64,000 nt of DNA from Sphingomonadaceae bacterium PASS1. Lineage in GTDB: Bacteria; Pseudomonadota; Alphaproteobacteria; Sphingomonadales; Sphingomonadaceae. The notes beneath the pieces were generated by a model. That model worked only from the letters and a program-made list of their open reading frames with translations, was not told where the DNA came from and made no database searches. The translations under genes and the position numbers were made by a program. Shown here piece after piece: positions 55,394-64,000 of the stretch (within the stretch, counting starts at the first letter, position 1; each line of letters starts with the position of its first letter). The stretch lies in NCBI GenBank assembly GCA_002255985.1, contig NKIR01000007.1, forward strand, positions 62,001 through 126,000. The letters are read 5' to 3'.

Positions 55394-56176
55394 ATGACCT
55401 ATGAAACCATCAGCCTCGACGTAGCGGACAAAGTCGCAACGATTACTCTCAACCGTCCGGAACGGATGAACGCCTGCAGCCTTGATATGGCAGGGGAGAT
55501 TAATGATGCCGTGTCCACGCTCACCGATGCCAGATGCCTGATCATCACCGGAGCGGGTCGCGGCTTTTGTTCGGGAGCGGACCTTCAGGCGCGCGGAAAG
55601 ACCTCGATCGCAGGCGGCGAGGGCAGCTATATCGCGTTGACCCGTCATTATAACCCGCTGATGGTCAACCTTGCCCGGCTTAACATGCCGATCATCACGG
55701 CCATCAACGGCGCCGCAGCGGGTATCGGTTGTTCGATTGGCCTTGCAGGCGACTTTGTGATCGCTGGCAAGAGCGGTTATTTCCTGCAGGCCTTTGTCAA
55801 TATCGGCCTCGTGCCGGATGGCGGCGCAAGCTGGATGCTGCCGCGTATGATCGGCAAGGCCCGCGCGACTGAAATGATGATGCTGGGTGAAAAGATTAGC
55901 TCGGAAAAGGCATATGACTGGGGCATGATCTACAAGGTTGTCGAAGATGAAGAACTGATGGCCGAAGCCCGGGCGCTCGCCATCCGTCTCGCCAACGGTC
56001 CAACACTGGCTTATGCCACGATGCGCAAAAACATCCTTGTTGCGATGGAAAACAGCTATTCCGAACAGCTGCTCGCCGAAGCTGAAGGCCAGCGCATTGC
56101 CGGTTCGTCAGAGGATGCGGCTGAAGGCGGCATGGCGTTTCTTCAGAAGCGTAAGCCAGAGTTTAAGGGGCGTTGA
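55394..56176 (+). CDS. Enoyl-CoA hydratase/isomerase family protein
   Basis: The 260-residue crotonase-fold protein has the oxyanion-hole segments GRGFCSGADLQARG near residues 57-70 and NGAAAGIGCSIGLAGDFVIAG near 102-122, and a Glu-poor active site in VNIGLVPDGGASWMLP near 135-150. The latter Asp, in place of the second hydratase Glu, suggests an isomerase-type or different acyl-CoA substrate. GGGAGA precedes the ATG at 55394. It lies between mce and the mutase, so a role in branched- or odd-chain acyl-CoA supply is likely. Confidence 0.9.
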   Translation: MTYETISLDVADKVATITLNRPERMNACSLDMAGEINDAVSTLTDARCLIITGAGRGFCSGADLQARGKTSIAGGEGSYIALTRHYNPLMVNLARLNMPIITAINGAAAGIGCSIGLAGDFVIAGKSGYFLQAFVNIGLVPDGGASWMLPRMIGKARATEMMMLGEKISSEKAYDWGMIYKVVEDEELMAEARALAIRLANGPTLAYATMRKNILVAMENSYSEQLLAEAEGQRIAGSSEDAAEGGMAFLQKRKPEFKGR

Positions 56177-56188
56177 GCTCCGCTGCGG

Positions 56189-56214
56189 CTTAGGTCTGTT
56201 GATACAGGCCTAAG
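56189..56214 (+). terminator. Hairpin between ech and the mutase gene
   Basis: CTTAGG-T-CTG, loop TTGATA, CAG-G-CCTAAG form a nine-pair stem with one internal T-G juxtaposition. TCTTGC follows, which is too poor in U to be a strong terminator; it may attenuate or protect the upstream mRNA. Confidence 0.4.
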
Positions 56215-56225
56215 TCTTGCAAATA

Positions 56226-56241
56226 CTCCCCGGTTGGGGAG
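56226..56241 (+). promoter_or_regulatory. Hairpin covering the mutase ribosome binding site
   Basis: CTCCCC (56226-56231), loop GGTT, GGGGAG (56236-56241) form a perfect six-pair stem. The 3' arm is the GGGGAGG Shine-Dalgarno for the ATG at 56245, while the ATG pair at 56260/56263 uses the separate GGGAAATA. Confidence 0.4.
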
Positions 56242-56259
56242 GCGATGTTTTGGGAAATA

Positions 56260-58389
<2,130 letters not shown>

Positions 58390-58400
58390 AATGAACAAAA

Positions 58401-58486
58401 ATCGTCATGCTGAACTTGTTTCAGCAACTTACTTTTTGCGGTAGCGCGGCAGAAGTAAGACCCTGAAACGAATTCAGGGTGACGAT
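58401..58486. repeat. 86-base imperfect inverted repeat (BIME/REP-like) between the mutase gene and bioB
   Basis: The left arm ATCGTCATGCTGAACTTGTT and the right arm, read back from 58486, ATCGTCACCCTGAATTCGTT, pair along roughly 40 bases with few mismatches. Each arm itself holds a small palindrome (CTGAA-N5-TTCAG and CCCTGA-N7-TCAGGG). This double unit resembles known intergenic repetitive elements of sphingomonads. Confidence 0.7.
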
Positions 58487-58506
58487 GAATATGAGGGAAT
58501 GATTAA

Positions 58507-59517
58507 TTGACTGAAGTTCGAACCGACTGGACACGCGCAGAAATCGCGACATTGTTTGGCCTGCCGTTCGACGAGCTGGTCTATCAGGCACAAACCGTCC
58601 ACCGCGCACATCATGCGGCGGGGCAGATCCAGCTTTGCACATTGCTATCGATAAAAACCGGCGGTTGCCCGGAGGACTGCGGATATTGCTCACAATCCGT
58701 AAAAGCGGACAGCGGCGTTGAAGCAACCAAGCTGATGGACGTTCAGGCCGTATTGCAAAAGGCCGCAGAGGCAGCAGACTCCGGTTCGCGCCGTTTCTGC
58801 ATGGGTGCGGCTTGGCGCAATCCCAAAGATCGTGACATGCCCGCAATTGTGCAGATTGTTCAGGGCGTGCGCGCGATGGGTATGGAAACCTGCATGACGC
58901 TGGGCATGCTGACGCCCAAACAAGCCGATATGCTGGCCGACGCAGGGCTTGATTATTATAACCACAATATCGATACCAGCCCCGAGCGGTATAATGAAAT
59001 CATCACCACGCGGACGATGGAAGACCGGCTCGACACCTTGGCCGAGGTCCGCCGTGCGGGTATCAACGTTTGCAGTGGAGGCATTGTCGGGCTGGGCGAG
59101 ACACGCGCCGACCGCGTCGGTTTCATCCACACGCTGGCGACACTGCCGGCCCACCCCGAAAGTGTGCCCGTCAATGCGCTGGTACCGGTAAAGGGCACCG
59201 TGCTGGGCGATATGCTCGCCGATACGCCACTGGCAAAGATTGACGACATCGAATTTGTGCGCACGATTGCGGTGGCGCGTATCACCATGCCGATGAGCAT
59301 GGTCCGCCTGAGCGCCGGGCGTGAGTCCATGTCGGAAGCAACGCAGGCCTTATGCTTCATGGCTGGCGCAAACAGCATCTTCACCGGCGACAAGTTGCTA
59401 ACCGCCGCCAACGCGGGCGACGACAAAGACGCCGCAATGCTGGCGAATCTGGGGCTGGTCCCGATGGAGGCCGAGGAGCCTCTGCGCGCATGTAAAGCGT
59501 TGGAGCCGGCAAAGTAA
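58507..59517 (+). CDS. bioB: Biotin synthase
   Basis: BioB inserts sulfur into dethiobiotin. The 336-residue radical SAM protein has the cluster motif [13 protein letters not shown] near residues 52-64, [13 protein letters not shown] near 155-167 and the NALVPVKGT block near 226-234, which fit BioB. The start is TTG at 58507, preceded by GAGGGAA. Its place within the propionyl-CoA carboxylase module matches the biotin need of PccA; bioA, bioD and bioF are not in the window. Confidence 0.95.
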   Translation: MTEVRTDWTRAEIATLFGLPFDELVYQAQTVHRAHHAAGQIQLCTLLSIKTGGCPEDCGYCSQSVKADSGVEATKLMDVQAVLQKAAEAADSGSRRFCMGAAWRNPKDRDMPAIVQIVQGVRAMGMETCMTLGMLTPKQADMLADAGLDYYNHNIDTSPERYNEIITTRTMEDRLDTLAEVRRAGINVCSGGIVGLGETRADRVGFIHTLATLPAHPESVPVNALVPVKGTVLGDMLADTPLAKIDDIEFVRTIAVARITMPMSMVRLSAGRESMSEATQALCFMAGANSIFTGDKLLTAANAGDDKDAAMLANLGLVPMEAEEPLRACKALEPAK

Positions 59518-59545
59518 ACGGCATGAGATTTTGTTGGAAACAGAC

Positions 59546-59896
59546 ATGGTAGGTTCCACACCGCCTCTGCCGCTTTCAGCGGGCGCCAACGCCGCGCAAC
59601 TTCCAAAGGCGTATGTCATTGCCGAGGTTGAGGTGCGCGATGCCGCTGCGTACGAAGATTACAAATCCGCCGTTTTCCCAATCGTTGCCCAATATGGGGG
59701 GCGTTACATCGCCCGTGGAGGACAGATCGAAAGCGTTGAAGGCAGCGATCCCAGCGGCCGCATGGTCATCATTGAATTTCCGCATTTTGCCGCTGCCCAG
59801 GCATTTTTGAGATCCGAAGAATATCGTCCTGTCGCTGATATCCGGCATAAGACAGCTATATCCCGCATTATGATTGTTGAAGGAACGCTTCCTTAA
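59546..59896 (+). CDS. DUF1330 family protein
   Basis: The 116-residue product has a ferredoxin-like alpha/beta dimeric barrel core with YVIAEVEVRDAAAYEDYKSA near residues 23-42, GGRYIARGG near 51-59 and VIIEFPHFAAAQAFLRSEEY near 73-92, all typical of DUF1330. The function of the family is unknown. A TTG at 59531 with the same frame is an alternative start. The stop overlaps the pccA ATG (TAATG). Confidence 0.88.
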   Translation: MVGSTPPLPLSAGANAAQLPKAYVIAEVEVRDAAAYEDYKSAVFPIVAQYGGRYIARGGQIESVEGSDPSGRMVIIEFPHFAAAQAFLRSEEYRPVADIRHKTAISRIMIVEGTLP

Positions 59897-61917
59897 TGTT
59901 CAAGAAAATCCTGATCGCCAACCGTGGCGAAATCGCTTGCCGTATTATCAAGACCGCACGTCGGATGGGGATCGCAACTGTCGCGGTCTATTCCGATGCC
60001 GACGCGCGTGCACCATTTGTACAGATGGCCGACGAGGCGGTGCACATCGGTCCTTCGCCCGCCGCGCAGTCGTATTTGATTGCCGACAAGATCATCGCGG
60101 CGTGTAAGCAAACCGGTGCTGAAGCGGTCCATCCCGGCTACGGATTCCTGTCCGAACGCACCAGCTTTGCCGAGGCTTTGGCCAAGGAAAACATCGCGTT
60201 CATCGGCCCGCCAGTGAACGCGATTGCCGCGATGGGCGACAAGATTGAATCCAAGAAGCTGGCGATGAAAGCGGGCGTCAACGTCGTCCCCGGCTTCGTG
60301 GGTGAGATTGACGACACCGAACATGCTGTGCGGATTTCGGAAGAAATCGGCTATCCTGTGATGATGAAAGCCAGCGCCGGCGGTGGCGGCAAGGGGATGC
60401 GGCTTGCCTATAATGAGCAGGATGTGCGCGAAGGCTTTGAAGCGACTAAACGCGAAGGGCTGAATTCATTCGGCGACGACCGCGTCTTCATCGAGAAATT
60501 CATCCTCAACCCGCGCCATATCGAAATCCAGATTTTGGGCGATCAGCATGGCAATATCTTATACCTAAACGAACGCGAATGTTCGATCCAGCGGCGCCAT
60601 CAGAAGGTCGTGGAAGAGGCACCATCGCCCTTCGTCACACCCAAGATGCGCAAGGCGATGGGCGAGCAGTGCGTCGCGTTGTCGCGTGCCGTGGGCTATT
60701 ATTCGGCAGGTACCGTGGAACTCATCGTATCGGGTGCAGACCCGAGCGGCGAGAGCTTTTTCTTCCTTGAAATGAACACCCGTTTGCAGGTTGAGCATCC
60801 GGTGACCGAGTGCATCACCGGCATCGATCTGGTCGAACAGATGATCCGCGTTGCCGCTGGCGAGAAGCTTGCCATGATGCAGGATGATATCAAGATTGAC
60901 GGTTGGGCCATCGAAAACCGCGTTTATGCCGAAGACCCCTATCGCGGTTTCTTGCCCTCAACAGGTCGCCTGACGCGCTATCGCCCGCCCGTCGCGGGCT
61001 GGACTGAGGACGAAGATGCCAACGGCCGTCGTGGTGTCGAAGGCGTTCGCGTTGACGACGGCGTCTATGATGGCGGCGAAGTGTCTATGTTCTACGACCC
61101 GATGATAGCCAAGCTGATCACATGGGGCAAAACCCGCGACGAAGCGGCTGACTTGCAGATCGCAGCACTCGACCGTTTCGAAATCGAAGGCCTTGGCCAC
61201 AATATCGATTTTGTCAGCGCCATCATGCAGCATCCGCGCTTCCGTTCCGGCGAATTGACCACCGGCTTCATCGCCGAGGAGTATCCGGACGGGTTCCATG
61301 GCGCGGCATCGACACCCGATTTGGTCAAATCACTCGCGGCCATCGCAGGGTTCGTTGCGACAGCAGAAGCCGACCGCGCACGCCATGTTGATGGCCAATT
61401 GGGCGACACGCTGGAGCCGCCCGCGCGCTGGCAAGTGAAGATTGGTGAGGCTGTCCACGATATCGAAATGGTCGATGGCGACATACACGTCGACGGAGAG
61501 CATTTCGATCTTTCGATGGAATATGATCCAGGTGATCGTTTGATCGAGGCGGAAGTCGGTGACGAAGAACTGGCGGTCAAAGTTTCGAAGATGCGGACTG
61601 GCTTTAAGTTAACCACACGCGGCGCAACGCACATCGCACGTGTCTTGCCAGGACATATCGCGCATCTTGCGGATCATATGATTGAAAAGATCGCGCCGGA
61701 TCTCTCCAGATTTCTTATTTGCCCAATGCCCGGCCTGTTGACGACATTGCATGTCAATGCGGGCGATGCCGTGGAAGCAGGGCAACCGCTCGCCGTGGTG
61801 GAGGCGATGAAAATGGAGAATATCCTGCGCGCCGAAAAATCCGGGACGGTGAAGGTTGTCAATGCCAAGGCGGGTGACAGCCTTGCCGTCGATGCGGTGA
61901 TATTGGAAATGGAATAA
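59896..61917 (+). CDS. pccA: Propionyl-CoA carboxylase alpha subunit (biotin carboxylase/BCCP)
   Basis: PccA carboxylates biotin with ATP and bicarbonate and carries the biotin. The 673-residue product has the biotin carboxylase N terminus (FKKILIANRGEIACRI), the ATP-grasp loop KASAGGGGKGMR near 155-166, the EMNTRLQVEHPVTE block near 290-303, the BT bridge domain at about 470-590 and a C-terminal biotinyl domain with VVEAMKMENIL (biotin Lys near residue 639). It closes the module that begins with pccB. Confidence 0.97.
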   Translation: MFKKILIANRGEIACRIIKTARRMGIATVAVYSDADARAPFVQMADEAVHIGPSPAAQSYLIADKIIAACKQTGAEAVHPGYGFLSERTSFAEALAKENIAFIGPPVNAIAAMGDKIESKKLAMKAGVNVVPGFVGEIDDTEHAVRISEEIGYPVMMKASAGGGGKGMRLAYNEQDVREGFEATKREGLNSFGDDRVFIEKFILNPRHIEIQILGDQHGNILYLNERECSIQRRHQKVVEEAPSPFVTPKMRKAMGEQCVALSRAVGYYSAGTVELIVSGADPSGESFFFLEMNTRLQVEHPVTECITGIDLVEQMIRVAAGEKLAMMQDDIKIDGWAIENRVYAEDPYRGFLPSTGRLTRYRPPVAGWTEDEDANGRRGVEGVRVDDGVYDGGEVSMFYDPMIAKLITWGKTRDEAADLQIAALDRFEIEGLGHNIDFVSAIMQHPRFRSGELTTGFIAEEYPDGFHGAASTPDLVKSLAAIAGFVATAEADRARHVDGQLGDTLEPPARWQVKIGEAVHDIEMVDGDIHVDGEHFDLSMEYDPGDRLIEAEVGDEELAVKVSKMRTGFKLTTRGATHIARVLPGHIAHLADHMIEKIAPDLSRFLICPMPGLLTTLHVNAGDAVEAGQPLAVVEAMKMENILRAEKSGTVKVVNAKAGDSLAVDAVILEME

Positions 61918-61932
61918 TATGCGCGCGGTGGC

Positions 61933-62700
61933 TTAGTCCAAAATCGCCACCGCCCTTATCCATCCCGCACTCGCACGCTCGATCTTAACGGGGAAGCATG
62001 ACAGCGTAAAACCAAAGGCTGGCAGCGCTTCCAAATTGGTAAGCTTTTCAATCTGGTAATAAGGCTGGATACGTCCGGCCTTATGTCCTTCCCAAATGAT
62101 CGACGGGTCGCGTTCTTCGGCCCAACGCTTTGCCGTATGGCTGAACGGCGCATCCCAACTCCATGCGTCGGTACCGACAACCTGCACGCCCAGCGAGGTC
62201 AAATACAGCGTTGCTTCCGCGCCGATGCCAACGCCTTGGTCGGTGAAGTTATCCGTTCCGTAAACGGCACCGGACTGCACCAGAACAATGTCGAGTGGCT
62301 GGAGTGTATAGCCGATGCGCTTGAGCTCCGCCTCGACTTCAGCAGCACTGACGACATGGCCAGCGGGCAAATGCGAAAAATCCAATTTCACGCCCGGTGC
62401 AAAAAACAGGTCGAGCGGCGCTTCATCAATCGATGGGGCAGGGCTTGCACCGGCATCAGTTGTCGAATGGAAATGCCACGGCGCGTCCATATGCGTGCCG
62501 TTATGCGTGGAAAGAGTGAGGCTTTCGACCGCCCAACCCTCACCATCGGGAAGGTCATCCTTCGTGAGCCCCGGGAAGAACATCGCAATCTGTTCCCACG
62601 TGTTTTCGTGCGTCATATATGAAATCTGCGGCCGCATGACTGGCGGATCGGAAATGACGTCGTTGGTAATCGGGATCGACAGGTCAATAAATTGCGGCAT
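61933..62700 (-). CDS. Cyclase family protein (kynurenine formamidase-like metal hydrolase)
   Basis: The 255-residue product carries the LSTHNGTHMDAPWHF motif (HxGTHxDxPxH) near residues 63-77, the metal-binding signature of the cyclase/kynurenine formamidase family, and GTDAWSWDAPF near 168-178. The reaction is probably hydrolysis of an ester, lactone or amide, but the substrate is not evident. AGGAG precedes ATG 62700. It is divergent from the transporter gene at 62812 and ends 16 bases after pccA in opposite orientation. Confidence 0.88.
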   Translation of the reverse strand: MPQFIDLSIPITNDVISDPPVMRPQISYMTHENTWEQIAMFFPGLTKDDLPDGEGWAVESLTLSTHNGTHMDAPWHFHSTTDAGASPAPSIDEAPLDLFFAPGVKLDFSHLPAGHVVSAAEVEAELKRIGYTLQPLDIVLVQSGAVYGTDNFTDQGVGIGAEATLYLTSLGVQVVGTDAWSWDAPFSHTAKRWAEERDPSIIWEGHKAGRIQPYYQIEKLTNLEALPAFGFTLSCFPVKIERASAGWIRAVAILD

Positions 62701-62811
62701 GCTCTTCTCCTCTCCCAAATCGATAATCGCCCTTGTGGATAAGCGCAACAAGCTGCTTGAACAGCGCGACATAGCGATTAAGACGAGGATGAGAGTTATT
62801 AGGGGAACATC
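62701..62811. promoter_or_regulatory. Divergent gap, cyclase gene / MHS transporter
   Basis: A 111-base gap between divergent starts. TTAGGGGAACATC at the right end is the transporter ribosome binding site. Both genes could share an operator, but no clear palindrome is visible. Confidence 0.3.
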
Positions 62812-64000
62812 ATGGCCGCTGCTGCCGAAAACGAAGTCACACTTGATCCGAAACGTGACCGCCTTGTTATAACGGCGTCATCGCTTGGTACCGTGTTCGA
62901 ATGGTATGACTTCTTTGTCTATGGCATCCTCGCAGCACTGATTGGCAAGTTATTCTTCCCTGCAGATAACCCGACCGCTGCAACGCTGGCTTCGCTGGCT
63001 ATATTCGGTGCCGGTTTTGGTGTTCGCCCGTTCGGCGCAATTTTATTCGGCTATTTTGGCGACAAGATTGGGCGGAAATATACGTTTCTTGTGACCATCA
63101 CGCTGATGGGCTTGGCGACAGCGGCGATTGGTCTGTTACCGACGTTCGAGACCGCAGGTGTTTGGGCCGCAGGTCTCTTGTTGCTGATGCGCTGTCTTCA
63201 GGGGTTGGCATTGGGCGGCGAATATGGCGGCGCAGCGATCTATGTTGCCGAACATGCGCCCGACGGAAAACGCGGCCAATATACCAGTTGGATCCAAGCA
63301 TCGGTCGCTGGCGGGTTTTTGCTTGCGGTTATCGTGGTCCTTGTCACCCGTGAGTCGATGAGCACCGAAGCGTTTGAAGCTTGGGGTTGGCGCGTTCCAT
63401 TTCTGACATCGATCTTGTTGCTTGCTGTGTCGCTATATATGCGGCTCAAACTCTCGGAAAGCCCGGTATTTAAGGCGATGAAAGCCGCCGGCACGACTTC
63501 GAAAAATCCATTTGTCGAAAGCTTTCAATACCCCGGCAATATCGGCCGTCTGTTTGTCGCGCTGTTCGGTGTCGCTGCGGGTCTGACGGTGATCTATTAT
63601 ACATCGCAGTTCGGAACGCTCTATTTTCTGACAGGTACAGCGCGTGTGCCAGAGACCGATGCCTTGCTTTACATGGCCGTAGGTGCGGCGCTCGCCGCTC
63701 CAACTTACGTTGCGTGCGGTTGGCTTTCGGACAAATGGGGCCGCAAGCGGATGCTTTTGCTGGGGTACGGCCTTTCCATCATCGGCGTATTTCCGATTTT
63801 CTGGATGATGGCCGATGCAGCCAATCCCGCACTTGCGCATGCTACCGTCAGCAACCCGGTCACGCTTTCCCTGCCGGAATGTGATTTCAACGTGCTCAAT
63901 CGCACCCATGAGACCGAATGTGCGCAAGCGCTGAACTTTCTAACCAAGCGCGGGATTGCGTACAGCAAGCAGTCGTCCGAAACACTGGCGTTGAAGGTAG
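62812..64000 (+). CDS. MHS-family MFS transporter (3' part beyond the window)
   Basis: The 396 visible residues start MAAAAENEVTLDPKRDRLV and show the metabolite:H+ symporter layout: SSLGTVFEWYDFFVYGILA (helix 1), GYFGDKIGRKY (the A-motif), LGGEYGGAAIYVAEHAP (helix 5 signature), WGWRVPFLTSI, and a second A-motif (DKWGRKR) near residue 309. The frame is open at the window edge. A non-helical insertion at about residues 340-385 carries two Cys (PECDFNVLNRTHETECAQAL) that could form a disulfide in a periplasmic loop. The substrate may be a dicarboxylate, shikimate-type acid or betaine. Confidence 0.92.
   Translation, partial: MAAAAENEVTLDPKRDRLVITASSLGTVFEWYDFFVYGILAALIGKLFFPADNPTAATLASLAIFGAGFGVRPFGAILFGYFGDKIGRKYTFLVTITLMGLATAAIGLLPTFETAGVWAAGLLLLMRCLQGLALGGEYGGAAIYVAEHAPDGKRGQYTSWIQASVAGGFLLAVIVVLVTRESMSTEAFEAWGWRVPFLTSILLLAVSLYMRLKLSESPVFKAMKAAGTTSKNPFVESFQYPGNIGRLFVALFGVAAGLTVIYYTSQFGTLYFLTGTARVPETDALLYMAVGAALAAPTYVACGWLSDKWGRKRMLLLGYGLSIIGVFPIFWMMADAANPALAHATVSNPVTLSLPECDFNVLNRTHETECAQALNFLTKRGIAYSKQSSETLALKV

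Noticed and set aside
56177-56259. Cobalamin riboswitch before the mutase gene
   Set aside because: The gap is only about 80 bases and no B12-box-like sequence is present; the hairpins are too short for a known cobalamin riboswitch class.

Overview
The window is a gene-dense chromosomal segment of an alphaproteobacterium, most likely order Sphingomonadales (family Sphingomonadaceae or a close relative) with moderate G+C. This rests on 5-aminolevulinate synthase (the C4 haem route), neighbourhoods such as tpiA-secG-pyrG, murI/plsY-dprA-topA and lepB-rnc-era, a DnaE whose PHP motifs are altered in a way I associate with sphingomonads, and short palindromic intergenic repeats of a type common in that order. 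The assignment is by inspection, not by a database search. I saw no rRNA, tRNA, CRISPR array, insertion sequence or prophage. All genes appear to be long-resident.

Layout. 1-7827 (minus): one tightly overlapped unit of a PpiD/SurA-type periplasmic chaperone, trpE, an SRPBCC membrane protein, trpG, trpD, trpC, moaC and moeA (moeA runs off the left edge). 7982-10902 (plus): tpiA, secG, pyrG. 11054-11990: a small heat-shock gene (minus) with a good sigma-32 promoter and a ROSE-like thermometer leader, preceded by a structured transcript with an intrinsic terminator. 11991-19613 (plus): lolC, lolD, glutathione peroxidase, dnaE, an acyl-CoA synthetase. 19649-23885 (minus): a DNA-glycosylase-like protein, a lytic transglycosylase, moaB, a radical SAM protein. 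24000-32231 (plus): ETF-ubiquinone oxidoreductase, a TPR protein, ispE, an N-formylglutamate amidohydrolase, ilvD, a lipoprotein, an RlmD-type methyltransferase. 32228-36898 (minus): a polyamine operon (carboxyspermidine dehydrogenase, carboxyspermidine decarboxylase, ornithine decarboxylase) followed by two MAPEG membrane proteins. 36953-44508: threonine dehydratase (plus), hemA and murI (minus), plsY, dprA, topA (plus). 44575-47026 (minus): lepB-rnc-era. 47135-50078 (plus): pgi, glutathione reductase. 50139-53133 (minus): an ScfR-type regulator, trhO, a GST. 53317-61917 (plus): the propionyl-CoA to succinyl-CoA module (pccB, methylmalonyl-CoA epimerase, enoyl-CoA hydratase, methylmalonyl-CoA mutase, bioB, DUF1330, pccA). 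61933-64000: a cyclase-family hydrolase (minus) and a truncated MHS-family transporter (plus).

How it works together. The clearest local circuit is at 51.7-61.9 kb. A regulator of the short-chain fatty-acyl family sits divergent to the propionyl-CoA carboxylase module, and the gap between them carries three close TTTGCAA sites that match the known operator of this family. Biotin synthase lies inside the same module, which suits a biotin-dependent carboxylase. The second well-resolved circuit is heat control of the Hsp20 gene at two levels, promoter and RNA. The third point of note is dprA, where conserved N-terminal coding sequence lies upstream of the first usable start but is out of frame with the likely ATG at a run of seven G residues. 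I found nothing in the window that amounts to a wholly new defence or mobile system; the unusual material is regulatory or structural and is listed under findings.
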